DNA of 64,000 nucleotides, from the NCBI RefSeq assembly GCF_030867145.1, contig NC_134434.1, positions 5,456,001 to 5,520,000 of the forward strand, given 5' to 3'. The notes under the pieces are model-generated. The model searched no databases. It saw only the letters and a program-made list of their open reading frames with translations, and had not been told where the DNA came from. How positions within the stretch are numbered: position 1 is the first letter of the stretch; every line of letters begins with the position of its first letter. This DNA comes from Opisthocomus hoazin (Eukaryota > Chordata > Aves > Opisthocomiformes > Opisthocomidae). Position numbers and translations under genes: made by a program. Positions 22,370 through 33,433 of the stretch are shown in pieces.

Positions 22370-22758
22370 CATGGGACGGGTGAGGAGAGGCTGAGAGAAG
22401 CAGGTTTGTTCAGCCCAAAGAAGAGAAGGTGAAGGGGGATCTCATGGCTGTTCTCACCTACCTAATGGGAGCACGCAGAGAAGACAGAGCCAGACTCCTT
22501 TCAGAGGTGTAGAAAGATCAGACAAGAGGTGATGGGCACAACTGAAACACGGGAAATTCCAGTGAGATATTACGAAAACGTTTCTCCTCGGGTTGTTCAG
22601 ACACCGGAAGATGGAGCAGAGAGGTTGTGGGATCTCCATCCTTGGTCCAAAATACCTCCTGGACAAGGCTGAGAGCAACCCGATTTAACTACTAAGCCTG
22701 CTTTGAGCAGGGGGTTGGACTCGCTATCTCCAGAGGTCCCTCTCGATCCAAATTCCTC
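22370..22758 (+). repeat. old, diverged CR1 fragment
   Basis: Recognisable CR1 blocks (GAGGAGAGGCTGAGAGAAGC, then a diverged TTGTTCAGCC block, and GGTTGGACTCGCTATCTCCAG near the end) carry many substitutions and small indels. It is clearly older than the other copies in the window. Confidence 0.75.
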
Positions 22759-23875
22759 TCATGTAAGGAGATCAGTCTCTGACAACCAACTGCAATGTGC
22801 GTGGATCTTCCCTGCTAGCTCAGGAGATGCCTTCTCCAGGCAGATACGGGGTGACGCTGAGTTCCTGAACCCCAGCAGCGACAGGCACGGGCCAGATCGC
22901 AGCTTCCCTGAGAGGGTGGTGAGACCAAAGGGTACCACGCACCCATGTACCTGTGCATGGTACCGTACACCACACAGCAGCCACAGATGGCAAGCACAGA
23001 CACTCGGAGCTCGCGGGGGATTAAAACCCGGCACGTCCCGCAAGAAGAGAGCTGGGCACAAGATCTCACTGGAGATGGCTTTGCCAAACCTGCTTCTTAC
23101 ACCCTGCCTGAGTGGCTGGCACCAGTGAGGGCCTGAGGGATGTTTATTAAAGCCGTGACCAAGCTCGCAGTCCTGCGTCTTCGGGGACGGAGAGGGCTGA
23201 CACCGGTAGCAGCCACACTACTCGGGGGTCCCTTTGCTCCCACAGCTGCGCCCACGACAGCAGAGCCAGACAGAGAAGTTAACCCCGTGCTGCCCGGGCA
23301 AAACGACCCCGGACCGGCACCATTTCAACCTGGCAAACCAAGGAAGGGGAGAAAGCTTCGATTTAAACTTGGAGATGCTCTAATCATCACACATGGCCCA
23401 GGGGAAGCAAGTATCGTTAATGAGGAGTATAATAGCCAGAGACTTCCACTCCATACAGCTTCAGTGAAAACATTTAGACAGCCAGCAGCAAGCCTGAGAT
23501 GAGTCACAGCAGCAACCAGCACAGGGCTGAGTTTGAAGCGATCACTTCGTGATTAAAGTTGGGCGACTGATCGACAGCCCCCTGGGGAGGGGGGGGTCAG
23601 ACCTCTTTGCTTGGGCTCCATCCCACGAGGCCTTTAACTCAGCCGTGTGCTTTTCTCTGCCATGGAAAGCAGCACGGGCAGGGGGCATCCAGCCCAACAA
23701 CATCAGCCCTTGCTCCGCAAGCTCGATAAGGAGAGTGATGGTAACCCACTGCCCGGCTCTGGGGCAGCCTTGTCCGAGGCGGTAAAGTCCCTGCCACCCA
23801 CCCAGCCTGGCAGGGGGGAAACGAGCCTCCAGGACATGGCTAAGCATGCTGGTCCCAGAGGACAGCATCATAGCT

Positions 23876-24339
23876 ACTGGAGAGAGTCCAGCGGAGGGCC
23901 ACGAGGATGATGAGGGGACTGGAGCATCTCTCCTAGGAAGAAAGGCTGAGGGAGCTGGGCTTGTTCAGCCTGGAGGAGAGAAGGCTGCGAGGGGACCTTA
24001 GAAATGCCTCTAAATATCTGCAGGGTGGGGGTCAGGAGGATGGGGCCAGACTCTTTCCAGTGGTGCCCAGCGACAGGACAAGGGGCAATGGGCACAAACT
24101 GAAGCCGAGGAAGTTCCAGCTGAACATGAGGAAGAACTTCTTCCCTCTGAGGGTGACGGAGCACTGGCCCAGGCTGCCCAGGGAGGTTGTGGAGTCTCCT
24201 TTTCTGGAGATATTCCAGACCCGCCTGGACAAGGTCCTGTGCAGCCTGCTCTGGGTGACCCTGCTTGGGCAGGGGGTTGGGCTGGGTGACCCACAGAGGT
24301 CCCTTCCAACCCCGACCATGCTGTGATTCTGTGATTCTG
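23876..24339 (+). repeat. CR1 LINE, 5'-truncated
   Basis: This starts at the GGAGAGAGTCCAGCGGAGGG block and ends in TGTGATTCTGTGATTCTGA. It is full-length for the 3' UTR and close to the young copies elsewhere in the window. Confidence 0.92.
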
Positions 24340-25499
24340 AGAGATCACAGCCATGGGCAGCCCGCAAACCACAGCACCGCATCCCTGCCAGTGCCCCAGA
24401 TGTCCCCCCCAGTAAACCAGGCAGAAACGTGCAGCCTTGGCCCACTGCAGACGGGCAGGATCTCTCCGGCTGTGTTTGCGCAGCCCCTGGCACAGCCAGC
24501 GCCACTGGAGCTACATTAGACAGCCACAAAAAAGACCAGAGCTCACGTGTGAGGCACCCCAGGACTTCTGATGGGTATCACCAGGGGTGTAGCCCCTCTG
24601 CAGCACCCCACTGCTGTGTGCACACTCCCCAGGTCACCTCCACAGCACAGCAAAACACAGACACTGAGCGTCGCCGCATTCTCGCCCATGCCGAGGGTCC
24701 CCCAGGAGCTGGGAGTCTGCAGAACTGCACTGAACCAGCAAACATCACCGCCACCACAACCCTGCTCGCAGGCACCCGAGGGGATGCCCAGGCCGTAGCC
24801 AGCACCCTGAGCCCAGCAAGTGTTTGACCCTTCCCTGGACCACCCCACTGTCACCCGGCTGCTGGGAGCAGAGGATCCAGGCGACAGCAGGGCTCAGACC
24901 CCACCAAGGGCGCTCTGGAGAGCAGAGGCTCTTCCCAGGCAGGGGAGGGGGCAGGATGCGTATCGCTGTGTTGGAAGGCACAAAGGAGAAGGACTCAAAC
25001 TTCAGGCAGCTCACCGAGGAGCTGAGCAGCTTCACGGGCAGCACCCACGCGCAGTAGCACCAAGCAGGGTGCTGGTGTTTTCTCCATCCCTCTTTCCTCG
25101 CCTTTCCAGCTGCCTGCTCCCATCCCGCTGGGCACAAGGGGCTGAGGGGGGGCAGAAAGACGGGCAAGGGGGGAGATCAGGGGGATGACACGGCAGAGGG
25201 GCTGCAGGAGCCTCCCTTCCCCAGGGTGTTGCCCACAGCCCAGCACTGGGCCCCGTCCTCCCACCCACAGCTGGGGACTCTGCCCTGGATAATTCCCCTG
25301 GTCAATGTGTGTGTCCCCTCTCTGCCAATGCTGTTTCTTACTGGAGGAACTGGTCAGGGAGGGGGAAAAGGCAGCGCAGGACAGGGTGGGCACCCCAGGG
25401 CTGCGATCACAGCCATGCCCACAGCTGGGCAGGAGAGCGCAGCGGCTCCGTGGCTCTCCGGGCAGGACCAGCCGGATGGCGGCCTGCATCCCTCCTGCC

Positions 25500-25780
25500 A
25501 CCAGTTCGTCCCCTCCAGCCATCCCTCCTTCCCTCCATCCCTCCTCCCTCCAGCCACCCCTCTTTCCCTCCATCCTTCCCCCCTCCAGCCATCCCTCCTT
25601 CCCTCCATCCTTCCCCCCTCAGCCCATCCCTCCTCCCACCCAGTCCCTTCTCTCCGTCCTTTCTCTCCCAACCCTCCTTCCCCCCATTCCTCTCCCCTCC
25701 CCAGCCCTCCCCTCCCTCCACCCCCCCTTCCCTCCATCCCCCTTCTCCTCCGTCCCTGTCCCCCCTCCCCGATCCCTCCT
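25500..25780. repeat. polypyrimidine (CCCTCCATCC)n tract
   Basis: Nearly 280 bp of almost pure C/T on this strand is built from imperfect CCATCCCTCCTTCCCT-like units. It can form triplex (H-DNA) structures and lies directly next to the CpG island. It gives long chance open frames on both strands that should not be taken as genes. Confidence 0.85.
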
Positions 25781-26560
25781 GCCCCGCTCCCCACGGCCGC
25801 GGCGCGGGGGCTCCGGCGGTGCCGGTACCGGTACGGGGGCTCCGCCGGTTCCCGCAGCTCGGCCGCCCGGGGAGTGCCGGAGTCACCAGGCTCGGGGGAA
25901 CGCGGGAAAGTTTGGATCCGTCAGCGAATCCGGCCCGGCCCGGCCCGGCCCCGCCGCGCTCACCTGGCCCCGAGCCGGGGGGCGGCCACCGGGTGGACTC
26001 CAGCGATCCGTACCGGGGGGAGGTCCCGCTCCCCTCCATGCCGCAGCCCCGACCGCTCCCGCCGCTGCGCCCCGCCCCACCCGAAGCTCCGCCCCTCCCG
26101 CCGCTGCGCCCCGCCCCTCCCGCCCCGCCACCGCCCTGCCCCTCCCGCCGCCCCGCCCCACCCGAAGCTCCGCCCCTCCCACCGCCCCACCCCTCCAACC
26201 GCTCCCGCCACTCCACCGCCCCGCCCCTCCCGCCACTCCACCGTCCTGCCGCTCCGCCCCGCCCCTCCCGAAGCTCCGCCCCGACCGCCGCTCGCACCGC
26301 ACCGCCCTTCCGCCGCCCCGCGCCCTCGCCCAGCCGCCGCCCGCACGCCAACCCCCCATTCCTCCCCCCGCCCCCGTTATATCCCCGGGCCTCGGGCACC
26401 GGCGGCCCGGGCCCCCGCTAGCCCAGACCGGTCGCTTCGCCCCCTCCGCGCCCCGCAGTCTTCCCGGGGACCGCAGCGGTGCAGGCAACAACAGCAGCCG
26501 CGTCTGGCCCCGGGGGGCGGGGGGTGCGCGGGGGGGCCCACGCGTGGCCTCGGTCACTAC
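25781..26560. promoter_or_regulatory. CpG island, probable promoter
   Basis: The stretch is extremely GC- and CpG-rich, with many CCGCCCC/GGGGCGG GC-box (Sp1/KLF) motifs between about 26060 and 26330 and tandem CCGCTGCGCCCCGCCC-like units. No TATA box was picked out. It lies 7.9 kb upstream of the first BMERB1-like exon found, on the right side for that minus-strand gene, so it could hold that gene's missing 5' exon. It could also serve an unseen plus-strand transcript. Which one cannot be decided from sequence alone. Confidence 0.6.
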
Positions 26561-26694
26561 AGGCAGCGTGGGACCGGGGGAGTGCGGCGGGGCGAGGCAG
26601 GGCGTGGAGCGAGACACCCCACCCCCCCCCGACCGAGCGAGGGGGCAGCCGCGCTTTCCCGTGGAAGTGACTTTTCATCCTCAGGAAGGGGGTC

Positions 26695-27500
26695 CGGGAC
26701 ATCGTCCAGGCGGGTCTGGAATATCTCCAGAGAAGGAGACTCCACAACCTCCCTGGGCAGCCTGGGCCAGGGCTCCGTCACCCTCAGAGGGAAGAAGTTC
26801 TTCCTCATGTTCAGCTGGAACTTGCTTGGCTTCAGTTTGTGCCCATTGCCCCTTGTCCTGTCGCTGAGCACCACTGGAAAGAGTCTGGCCCCGTCCTCCT
26901 GACCCCCACCCTGCAGATATTTAGAGGCATTTCTAAGGTCCCCTCTCAGCCTTCTCTTCTCCAGGCTGAACAAGCCCAGCTCCCTCAGCCTCTCCTCCTA
27001 GGAGAGATGCTCCAGTCCCCTCACCATCCTCGTAGCCCTCCGCTGGACTCTCTCCAGGAGCTCCTCAGAAATCTTTTTGAACTGGGGAGCCCAGAACTGG
27101 ACAGAGCACTCCAGATGGGGCCTCCCCAGGGCAGAGTAGAGGCGAAGGAGAACCTCCCTCGACCTGCTGACCACACTCTTCTTGATGTACCCCAGGATGC
27201 CGTTGGCCTTCTTGGCAGCCAGGGCACACTGCTGGCTCATGGTCACCCTGTCATCCCCCAGCACTCCCAGTCCCTCTCCGCAGAGCTGCTCTCCAGCAGG
27301 TCCGCCCCAGCCTGTACTGGTGCCTGGGGTTGTTCCTCCCCAGGTGCAGGACCCTGCACTTGCCCTTGTTGAACCTCATCAAGTTCCTCTCTGCCCAACT
27401 CTCCAGCCTGTCCAGGTCTCGCTGAGTAGCAGCACAGCCTGCCAGTGTGTCCACCACTCCTGCCAGTTTTGTGTCATCAGCATCCCCATTTTGTGTCATA
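26695..27500 (-). repeat. CR1 LINE with ORF2 C-terminus, minus strand
   Basis: This is the longest CR1 piece outside the duplication array. On the minus strand it encodes parts of the end of the CR1 reverse transcriptase polypeptide ([37 protein letters not shown]) followed by the 3' UTR. The final octamer end is missing: the element stops at 26695 against the CpG-rich sequence. Confidence 0.9.
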
Positions 27501-30254
27501 AGCTTATAAACAGAACCTCATCCAGCACCAAGCTCCAGTAATGCAACCTCCCAGGCACTTGAAAGGTGCTGACAAAGAGAATTAAAACGCAGCTTGGAGA
27601 ACATTAGCATGGACACGGTCATTTGAAGCTCTTCAAAGAAACAACGGGAGCAGGCAACAACAAAGATCAGGTATCGCTGAGGCACATGCAACAAATTCAG
27701 AGCCTGCAGAAACGCTTCCAAGGGGACGCTCGAAGGGCCCTTCGCTGCCAGCTCCCTGAGGCACATCTTGGTGAGCGAAGGAGGCTGAGTGTTTTAATCT
27801 GTCACTTGTTCAAAAAGGGCCGTGGTCCCAAGGATCTGAATGCGTACTCCTGTGGAGGGATCTACACTCAGAATAAATGATTTGGAGCTATTTGATAAGT
27901 TTATTTTCCTTAGGATTTGTCAAAAAATCGGGTTCATGTTTCTCAATTCATGCTTTGAATATTAAAGTTGTTTCAGCATGTGACTGTGTTATCTGGCTCA
28001 AAATTCCTTCTGCTAACAATAAAACCCCACGATAACACACGCATACCATTTCTGGTGTAACTACCTCCATAATTCTGACCTTTCAACCTGAGTAGAGGTA
28101 GCAATGTTCTCAAAGGTTCAAAGCTGAAGCCGTGTTCCCAGCAGCTTCCCTGTCTGCTGCACTGGTGAGGTCGTGATAAGGTAACGACATTTTCTGCTCC
28201 TTGGTTTCTTCAGGCAAGATTTCTAAATACTGAAGGCGAAGCAAAGGTTAATTTTAAAGTTGCCTCATACTCACCTCCACATTTGGGTTCAGAGTTTTAT
28301 GGTCTCAACACAGCCAATTTAAAGGAAAAAATTGCCCTTGGCCAGAAAAGTCATTTGTATTACAGCAAAATCAGGCCCCTGGGAAAAGCCACACAGCAAA
28401 AAATGTACGCGTTCCTGAGAAATGTAGAGTCTAAACGAGCAGAGGTACCTTTACATTGGCTCCCTCTTGATAAATACAGCAATACAGATGCCAAGCCAAG
28501 AGTGTTAAGATATTTCAAGATAGGCTCTTTTTTTCCCCCTGCATCAGTACTACTTGGTGCGCACAGCAGTAATGGTCAGGAGCTGCCTAATACATTTAAG
28601 AAGTCTATATGGGACTCATATTATAGAGGCACAGGATTTCAGTACCATGTTGTAATCATAACTCACCTAAGAGTTCAAATCAGACCAGTAATGTCTTGTC
28701 TGTACTTTAAAGACGAACAAAACGCGGAACACTTTTACTGGCAGCACCTAAGGCAGCAGGGATCGTGCCTCAGAGGCATTACGCCTCGTCACAGCAGAAA
28801 AGACAGTTTAAGGGCTCTTGCTTTTCAGATTCAGAACATGCAGAGTAACTCCGCAGCTCTGGAAAACCTCCCTCTCCTGTTCTTGTGAAACTCCAGCTAA
28901 ACGGACTTACCTTAACCGGACCATACCCACGGGTCTGGGAAACGACTCGCTGCAAAACCACAAAAACCCCTCTGCGAATTCATCTGGGCAGGTTTCACTC
29001 CAGCCCACAAAGAAACGCGCTGTGGTTGTTTGCTGATGGAGAACACCGGGAACGACCTTACCACGCTGATCAGACCCACAAGGAAAGTGAACACTTAGAG
29101 AGCAGTTTTATCTCATTTTTGAGTTTTACCTCATTTCACATTCTGGCAGTGCCACCCTGTTGAAGTCAATCGCAGATGTGAGGTGCACACAGAGAGGAGC
29201 TGAAGGAAACATTTGCAACATCCCATCATAAAATAACTGCCAGAAAGACAGAATCTGCAATTTTAAGTTCCCTTCTAACTTGGAACCAAAATTTTAAGCA
29301 GCAAGAGAAGGTATCTGATGCCATGAGTGACTCAGATTCCAGTTCAGCCGCACCAGCTGTGTACCTGAGGGCCTCCAAGTCGTTTCACGATAAGCAAAGA
29401 GGCCTTTGTCATTTTTCATCAAATGATGTCTCATCTAATAAAGCTGATTTACGTAGAACCTTTGAAGCCTCTCACAAAGCACACATACATTTAGCTATGT
29501 GAAATTTAAAATCTAAGAGCCACAAAGACTGTCATTGTGCGGAACTTGTTCCTCAGCACTAACCATGGTTTGCCTCCTGAGTTCGATTAAATCAAATTCT
29601 TTTCAGAGAAGAACAGAGCTCAGCTTAGACCCTGGATTGATACCAAAGGCGGGGAGGGGGAAAGTATTTCTACATATAAGCCTCTGAAATTTGCTTAAAG
29701 TTCACCGTGAAGAAGGCAAACAGTAAAATCTTATGCGATTTTATAATCACTTTTTAACTTACAAACTTTTAAGAAAAAAAACTTAAAGAAACAGAAAATT
29801 CCATATCAATTTTTTGGCAAAGACTTGCAAAGTAATGCAAACATAACTGCTGATGTGGCTGGAAATACATCATGAGAATCTATTTTCCCCAAAGGCAGTT
29901 TGGTTCTTCTCAGTTACATCTTACTCCCAATGGCATTAAATGCCTTAACACGTTCTTAATTCTGCAAGAACGATAAAGCCACGGTCAGACTGAAGAAGTC
30001 TCATGCAGAACAATTTCAGTTCACCTCCTGCCTTACTCTTTCAGCTTGCAGGGTCTGGGACTGTCAGAGAAGAAAGGGAGTCACCGTCGGTGTAGAGCTC
30101 ACACACAGAGACTGTGCAAAGCCAGGGCAAAATGATTTACCCAAACTGGCAAAATTCTTTCAGCAAATGAACCCTCTGTCCACGTCCACAGTGGTTTGTA
30201 ACTCAGAACATATTTCAAACTGTCTAAATGTGAGTCTCCCCTGAACCAGCACCA
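27501..30254. other. AT-richer non-coding stretch, no gene assigned
   Basis: No recognised repeat or exon was seen. A 201-codon plus-strand frame at 28283-28888 is longer than its neighbours but matches no family I know and shows no splice or promoter context. Confidence 0.45.
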
Positions 30255-30869
30255 AATCACAGAATCACAGAATCCCAGCATGGTCAGGGTTGGAAGGGAC
30301 CTCTGTGGGTCACCCAGCCCAACCCCCTGCCCAAGCAGGGTCACCCACAGCAGGCTGCACTGCACCGCGTCCAGGCGGGTCTGGAATATCTCCAGAAAAG
30401 GAGACCCCACAGCCTCCCTGGGCAGCCTGGGCCAGGGCTCCGTCACCCTCAGAGGGAAGAAGTTCTTCCTCGTGTTCACCTGGAGCTTCCTCGGCTTCAG
30501 TTTGTGCCCATTGCCCCTTGTCCTGTCGCTGAGCACCACTGGAAAGAGTCTGGCCCCGTCCTCCTGACCCCCACCCTGCAGATATTTATCAGCATTTCTA
30601 AGGTCCCCTCTCAGCCTTCTCTTCTCCAGGCTGAACAAGCCCAGCTCCCTCAGCCTCTCCTCCTAGGAGAGATGCTCCAGTCCCCTCACCATCCTCGTAG
30701 CCCTCCGCTGGACTCTCTCCAGTAGCTCCTCATCCTTCTTGAACTGGGGAGCCCAGAACTGGACACAGCACTGCAGATGGGGCCTCACTAGGGCAGAGTA
30801 GAGGGGAAGGAGAACCTCCCTCGTCCTGCTGGCCACACTCCTCCTAATGCATCCCAGGAGCCCATTAGC
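30255..30869 (-). repeat. CR1 LINE at the start of unit 1
   Basis: A minus-strand CR1 with a complete octamer 3' end. Its first ~330 bp differ from the CR1 of units 2-5: it lacks the CAGTCCAAC insertion and has GTCGCTGAGC rather than GTCGCTGGGC. The right part is essentially identical to theirs. This is likely the parental element whose right half is shared by all units. Confidence 0.92.
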
Positions 30870-32752
30870 TAAATGTGTTTATTCGATTAATAACTATTTA
30901 AAAAAATCTTCTTATGCAAGACCATTACACGCAAGTTAAGCTTTGGGCCATACCTTAAACCCTCCCTGTCCACAGCGGCAGTGGCTGAGCACATCTAAAC
31001 ACCCACGGCCCAAATGGCCACGGCGGCAAGAGCCCGGGGAGTCCCCTCGCGGCTCTGCCCCGCAGCCGCTACCACCCTCTGCCGCGGCTGCCGGACGGAT
31101 TGCACCACGAGCGCTTTCCTCTTCAAGGTTTCTGTTTGCCAAACTGGAATTACAGCAGCTGATTTTGTGCCGAGCCAGATAAAAAGAGCACATATAACCG
31201 ATTTCATTGGCTTCAAATGAGGGCACTCACTTCCAGCTAAAGAAGCAACCGCATTTTAAACTATTTCCGCGGCGCTCATCTCACAAAAGCACACACGGCT
31301 CTGTGGTGTGCTGCCTGCAGTCAGCTTCTCGAGACTGAAGTGAGATACTCTGTTCACAAGTAATTAGAGTTCCTGAGGTGTTACATGGTAATCAGGCTGG
31401 GATAAATTCTTGACACTAAAATTGTTCCTGCGTTTGAATTCCCGGGAGAAGGTAATACCTTGATAAAAAGTTCCAGCTATTCTTGGCACGAGGACAACTC
31501 TATCTATAGAGTCATTCTAGTAGCGTATTCTGTACGGCACGGTGATTTGTGCCAGGAAAACAGAGAGCTAATTGCCCTGAAAGCATGTGATGTACAGATA
31601 ATCTGGAATCGATGCATGCAGAGAAAGCGATTATCTTCAACGGCGTTGCTGTTCCTTGTCTCCAACCACTTTCTACTGAGTCCAGAAGGCAGCAGGGTGA
31701 CAGATTGCAATGTCACTTACATATTACATTTTAAATACACATTTAAATAAATATTTTGCTTTTTGCAGCTGTTTGTCTCATGGCTTGTAAAACATCCCGA
31801 AGGTGTTATTAAAATCTATCGCTCCGCAAAGGAATGATGCAGTCACTTGACCAAGGAAGTACCTAATAAACTGACAGCAGCTTTTGATGGCAGCTGAAAG
31901 GACTGTGAGGCTCAAAGTGGCTCCACCAGCCCTGTTTCAGGTCTGACACAGATCTTTTAATGAGATCAGACCACCAAATTTTAATTTTAAAGCAAATCTT
32001 ACCTATTGAAGCGTTGTTGAAATCTGCGTGCTTTGAGGTTAAGGCAACGCAGATAAGGCAGCTTGAGGAGCCTTCTGGGCTTAGCAGGCTCTGTTCAGGA
32101 CACAGAGTTAGTTCTAAATAGGAGACGTGAGCAGAGGGCTGCTCTCAGGCCAAACTGACCCAGGGAGGACCACCACCTTCAACCAGACCAACTCACCAAG
32201 CGCCCAGTGCCTTCTGACTGAATACCGCCCTACCTTCACTCCCAGCCCACAGAAGCTAACCAGATCAGGAGGGCAGACTGCTTCCTGGTCACCCTGAATG
32301 CCCGGCTGCCACCTTAGGTGAACAGACAGGAGGAAGTCCACAGGCTGCTCTGCTGAATCTGGACAGCCGGCAGGCACTGACTGTGAGCAGACACAGTCGG
32401 TTTTTTCCAATAGACGCCGATGAAGAAACACACTTACACCCTAAAAAGTGAGAAGACAGATAGTCTGTAGCAAAACCCGATTTTACAAATCAAAGCAGAG
32501 CAAATGAACCGTTTTTTCATTCACATCCCTTATTCATCGAAAGAAGTTCAGAGACATAGCACCTGGAAAAAGTTCAGTGTGCTGTTGTGCATTAGAGTAG
32601 TTTTCCTGCAATTCAAAGTACCGGTCACAGCTTTCGCTCGCAGTTTCCCCAGCATCAGCTCTGGGGAGCGAGAATCCAATTCAGGTTTGTTTTTTGACTG
32701 AAAACTTAGCTACATTCATTTCAGCAAATGTATACCTGAAATACCTTGATAC
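30870..32752. other. conserved unit spacer, no gene assigned
   Basis: About 1.9 kb recurs in units 2-5 (from about 33434, 47630, 53910 and 60219) with few differences. It includes a small CpG-rich core (about 30960-31110). On the minus strand there is an 88-bp segment (32003-32090) bounded by an acceptor-like TGTGTCCTGAACAG and a GTAAGA donor, open in one frame. I could not assign these to a known gene. Confidence 0.6.
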
Positions 32753-32814
32753 CAGCATTTCAAGGTAGCTTCCTTAGGAAATCGTCATGTTGCTGTTGCC
32801 CAGCATGATCTTTT

Positions 32815-33433
32815 ACAGAATCACAGAATCCCAGCATGGCCGGGGTTGGAAGGGACCTCTGTGGGTCACCCAGCCCAACCCAGTCCAACCTCCTGCTGAA
32901 GCAGGGTCACCCAGAGCAGGCTGCACAGCACCGCTTCCAGGCGGGTCTGGAATATCTCCAGAGAAGGAGACTCCACAGCCTCCCTGGGCAGCCTGGGCCA
33001 GGGCTCCGTCACCCTCAGAGGGAAGAAGTTCTTCCTCATGTTCAGCTGGAACTTCCTCGGCTTCAGTTTGTGCCCATTGCCCCTTGTCCTGTCGCTGGGC
33101 ACCACTGGAAAGAGTCTGGCCCCGTCCTCCTGACCCCCACCCTGCAGATATTTAGAGGCATTTCTAAGGTCCCCTCTCAGCCTTCTCTTCTCCAGGCTGA
33201 ACAAGCCCAGCTCCCTCAGCCTCTCCTCCTAGGAGAGATGCTCCAGTCCCCTCACCATCCTCGTAGCCCTCCGCTGGACTCTCTCCAGTAGCTCCTCATC
33301 CTTCTTGAACTGGGGAGCCCAGAACTGGACACAGCACTGCAGATGGGGCCTCACTAGGGCAGAGTAGAGGGGAAGGAGAACCTCCCTCGTCCTGCTGGCC
33401 ACACTCCTCCTAATGCATCCCAGGAGCCCATTA
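32815..33433 (-). repeat. chimeric CR1 at the start of unit 2
   Basis: This minus-strand CR1 is preceded by the unit tail, not by the flank seen in unit 1. Its left part has the CAGTCCAAC insertion. It carries TTTAGAGGCATT, the usual CR1 form, where units 1, 3, 4 and 5 have TTTATCAGCATT. The left/right switch point therefore lies further right here than in the other units. Confidence 0.88.

Larger units (their letters stand above)
30255..32814. repeat. segmental duplication unit 1 (MFSD6L deleted)
   Basis: This is the leftmost unit of the tandem array. It has the CR1 (30255-30869) and the 1.9-kb spacer found in every unit. At 32752/32753 it jumps straight to the last ~60 bp of the unit tail (CAGCATTTCAAGGTAGCTTC). 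MFSD6L, its promoter, the minisatellite and most of the tail are missing. Its left flank (upstream of the CR1) differs from that of all other units, so this is the true left edge of the array. Confidence 0.9.

Noticed and set aside
25226-26902. 558- and 520-codon plus-strand frames
   Set aside because: They are made of the polypyrimidine tract, CpG island and reversed CR1. The composition is Pro/Ser/Arg low complexity, with no domain.
30936-31226. 96-codon minus frame with CpG-rich coding-like composition, repeated in all units
   Set aside because: Repeats of a recent duplication give no conservation evidence. No family was recognised and the splice context is weak.
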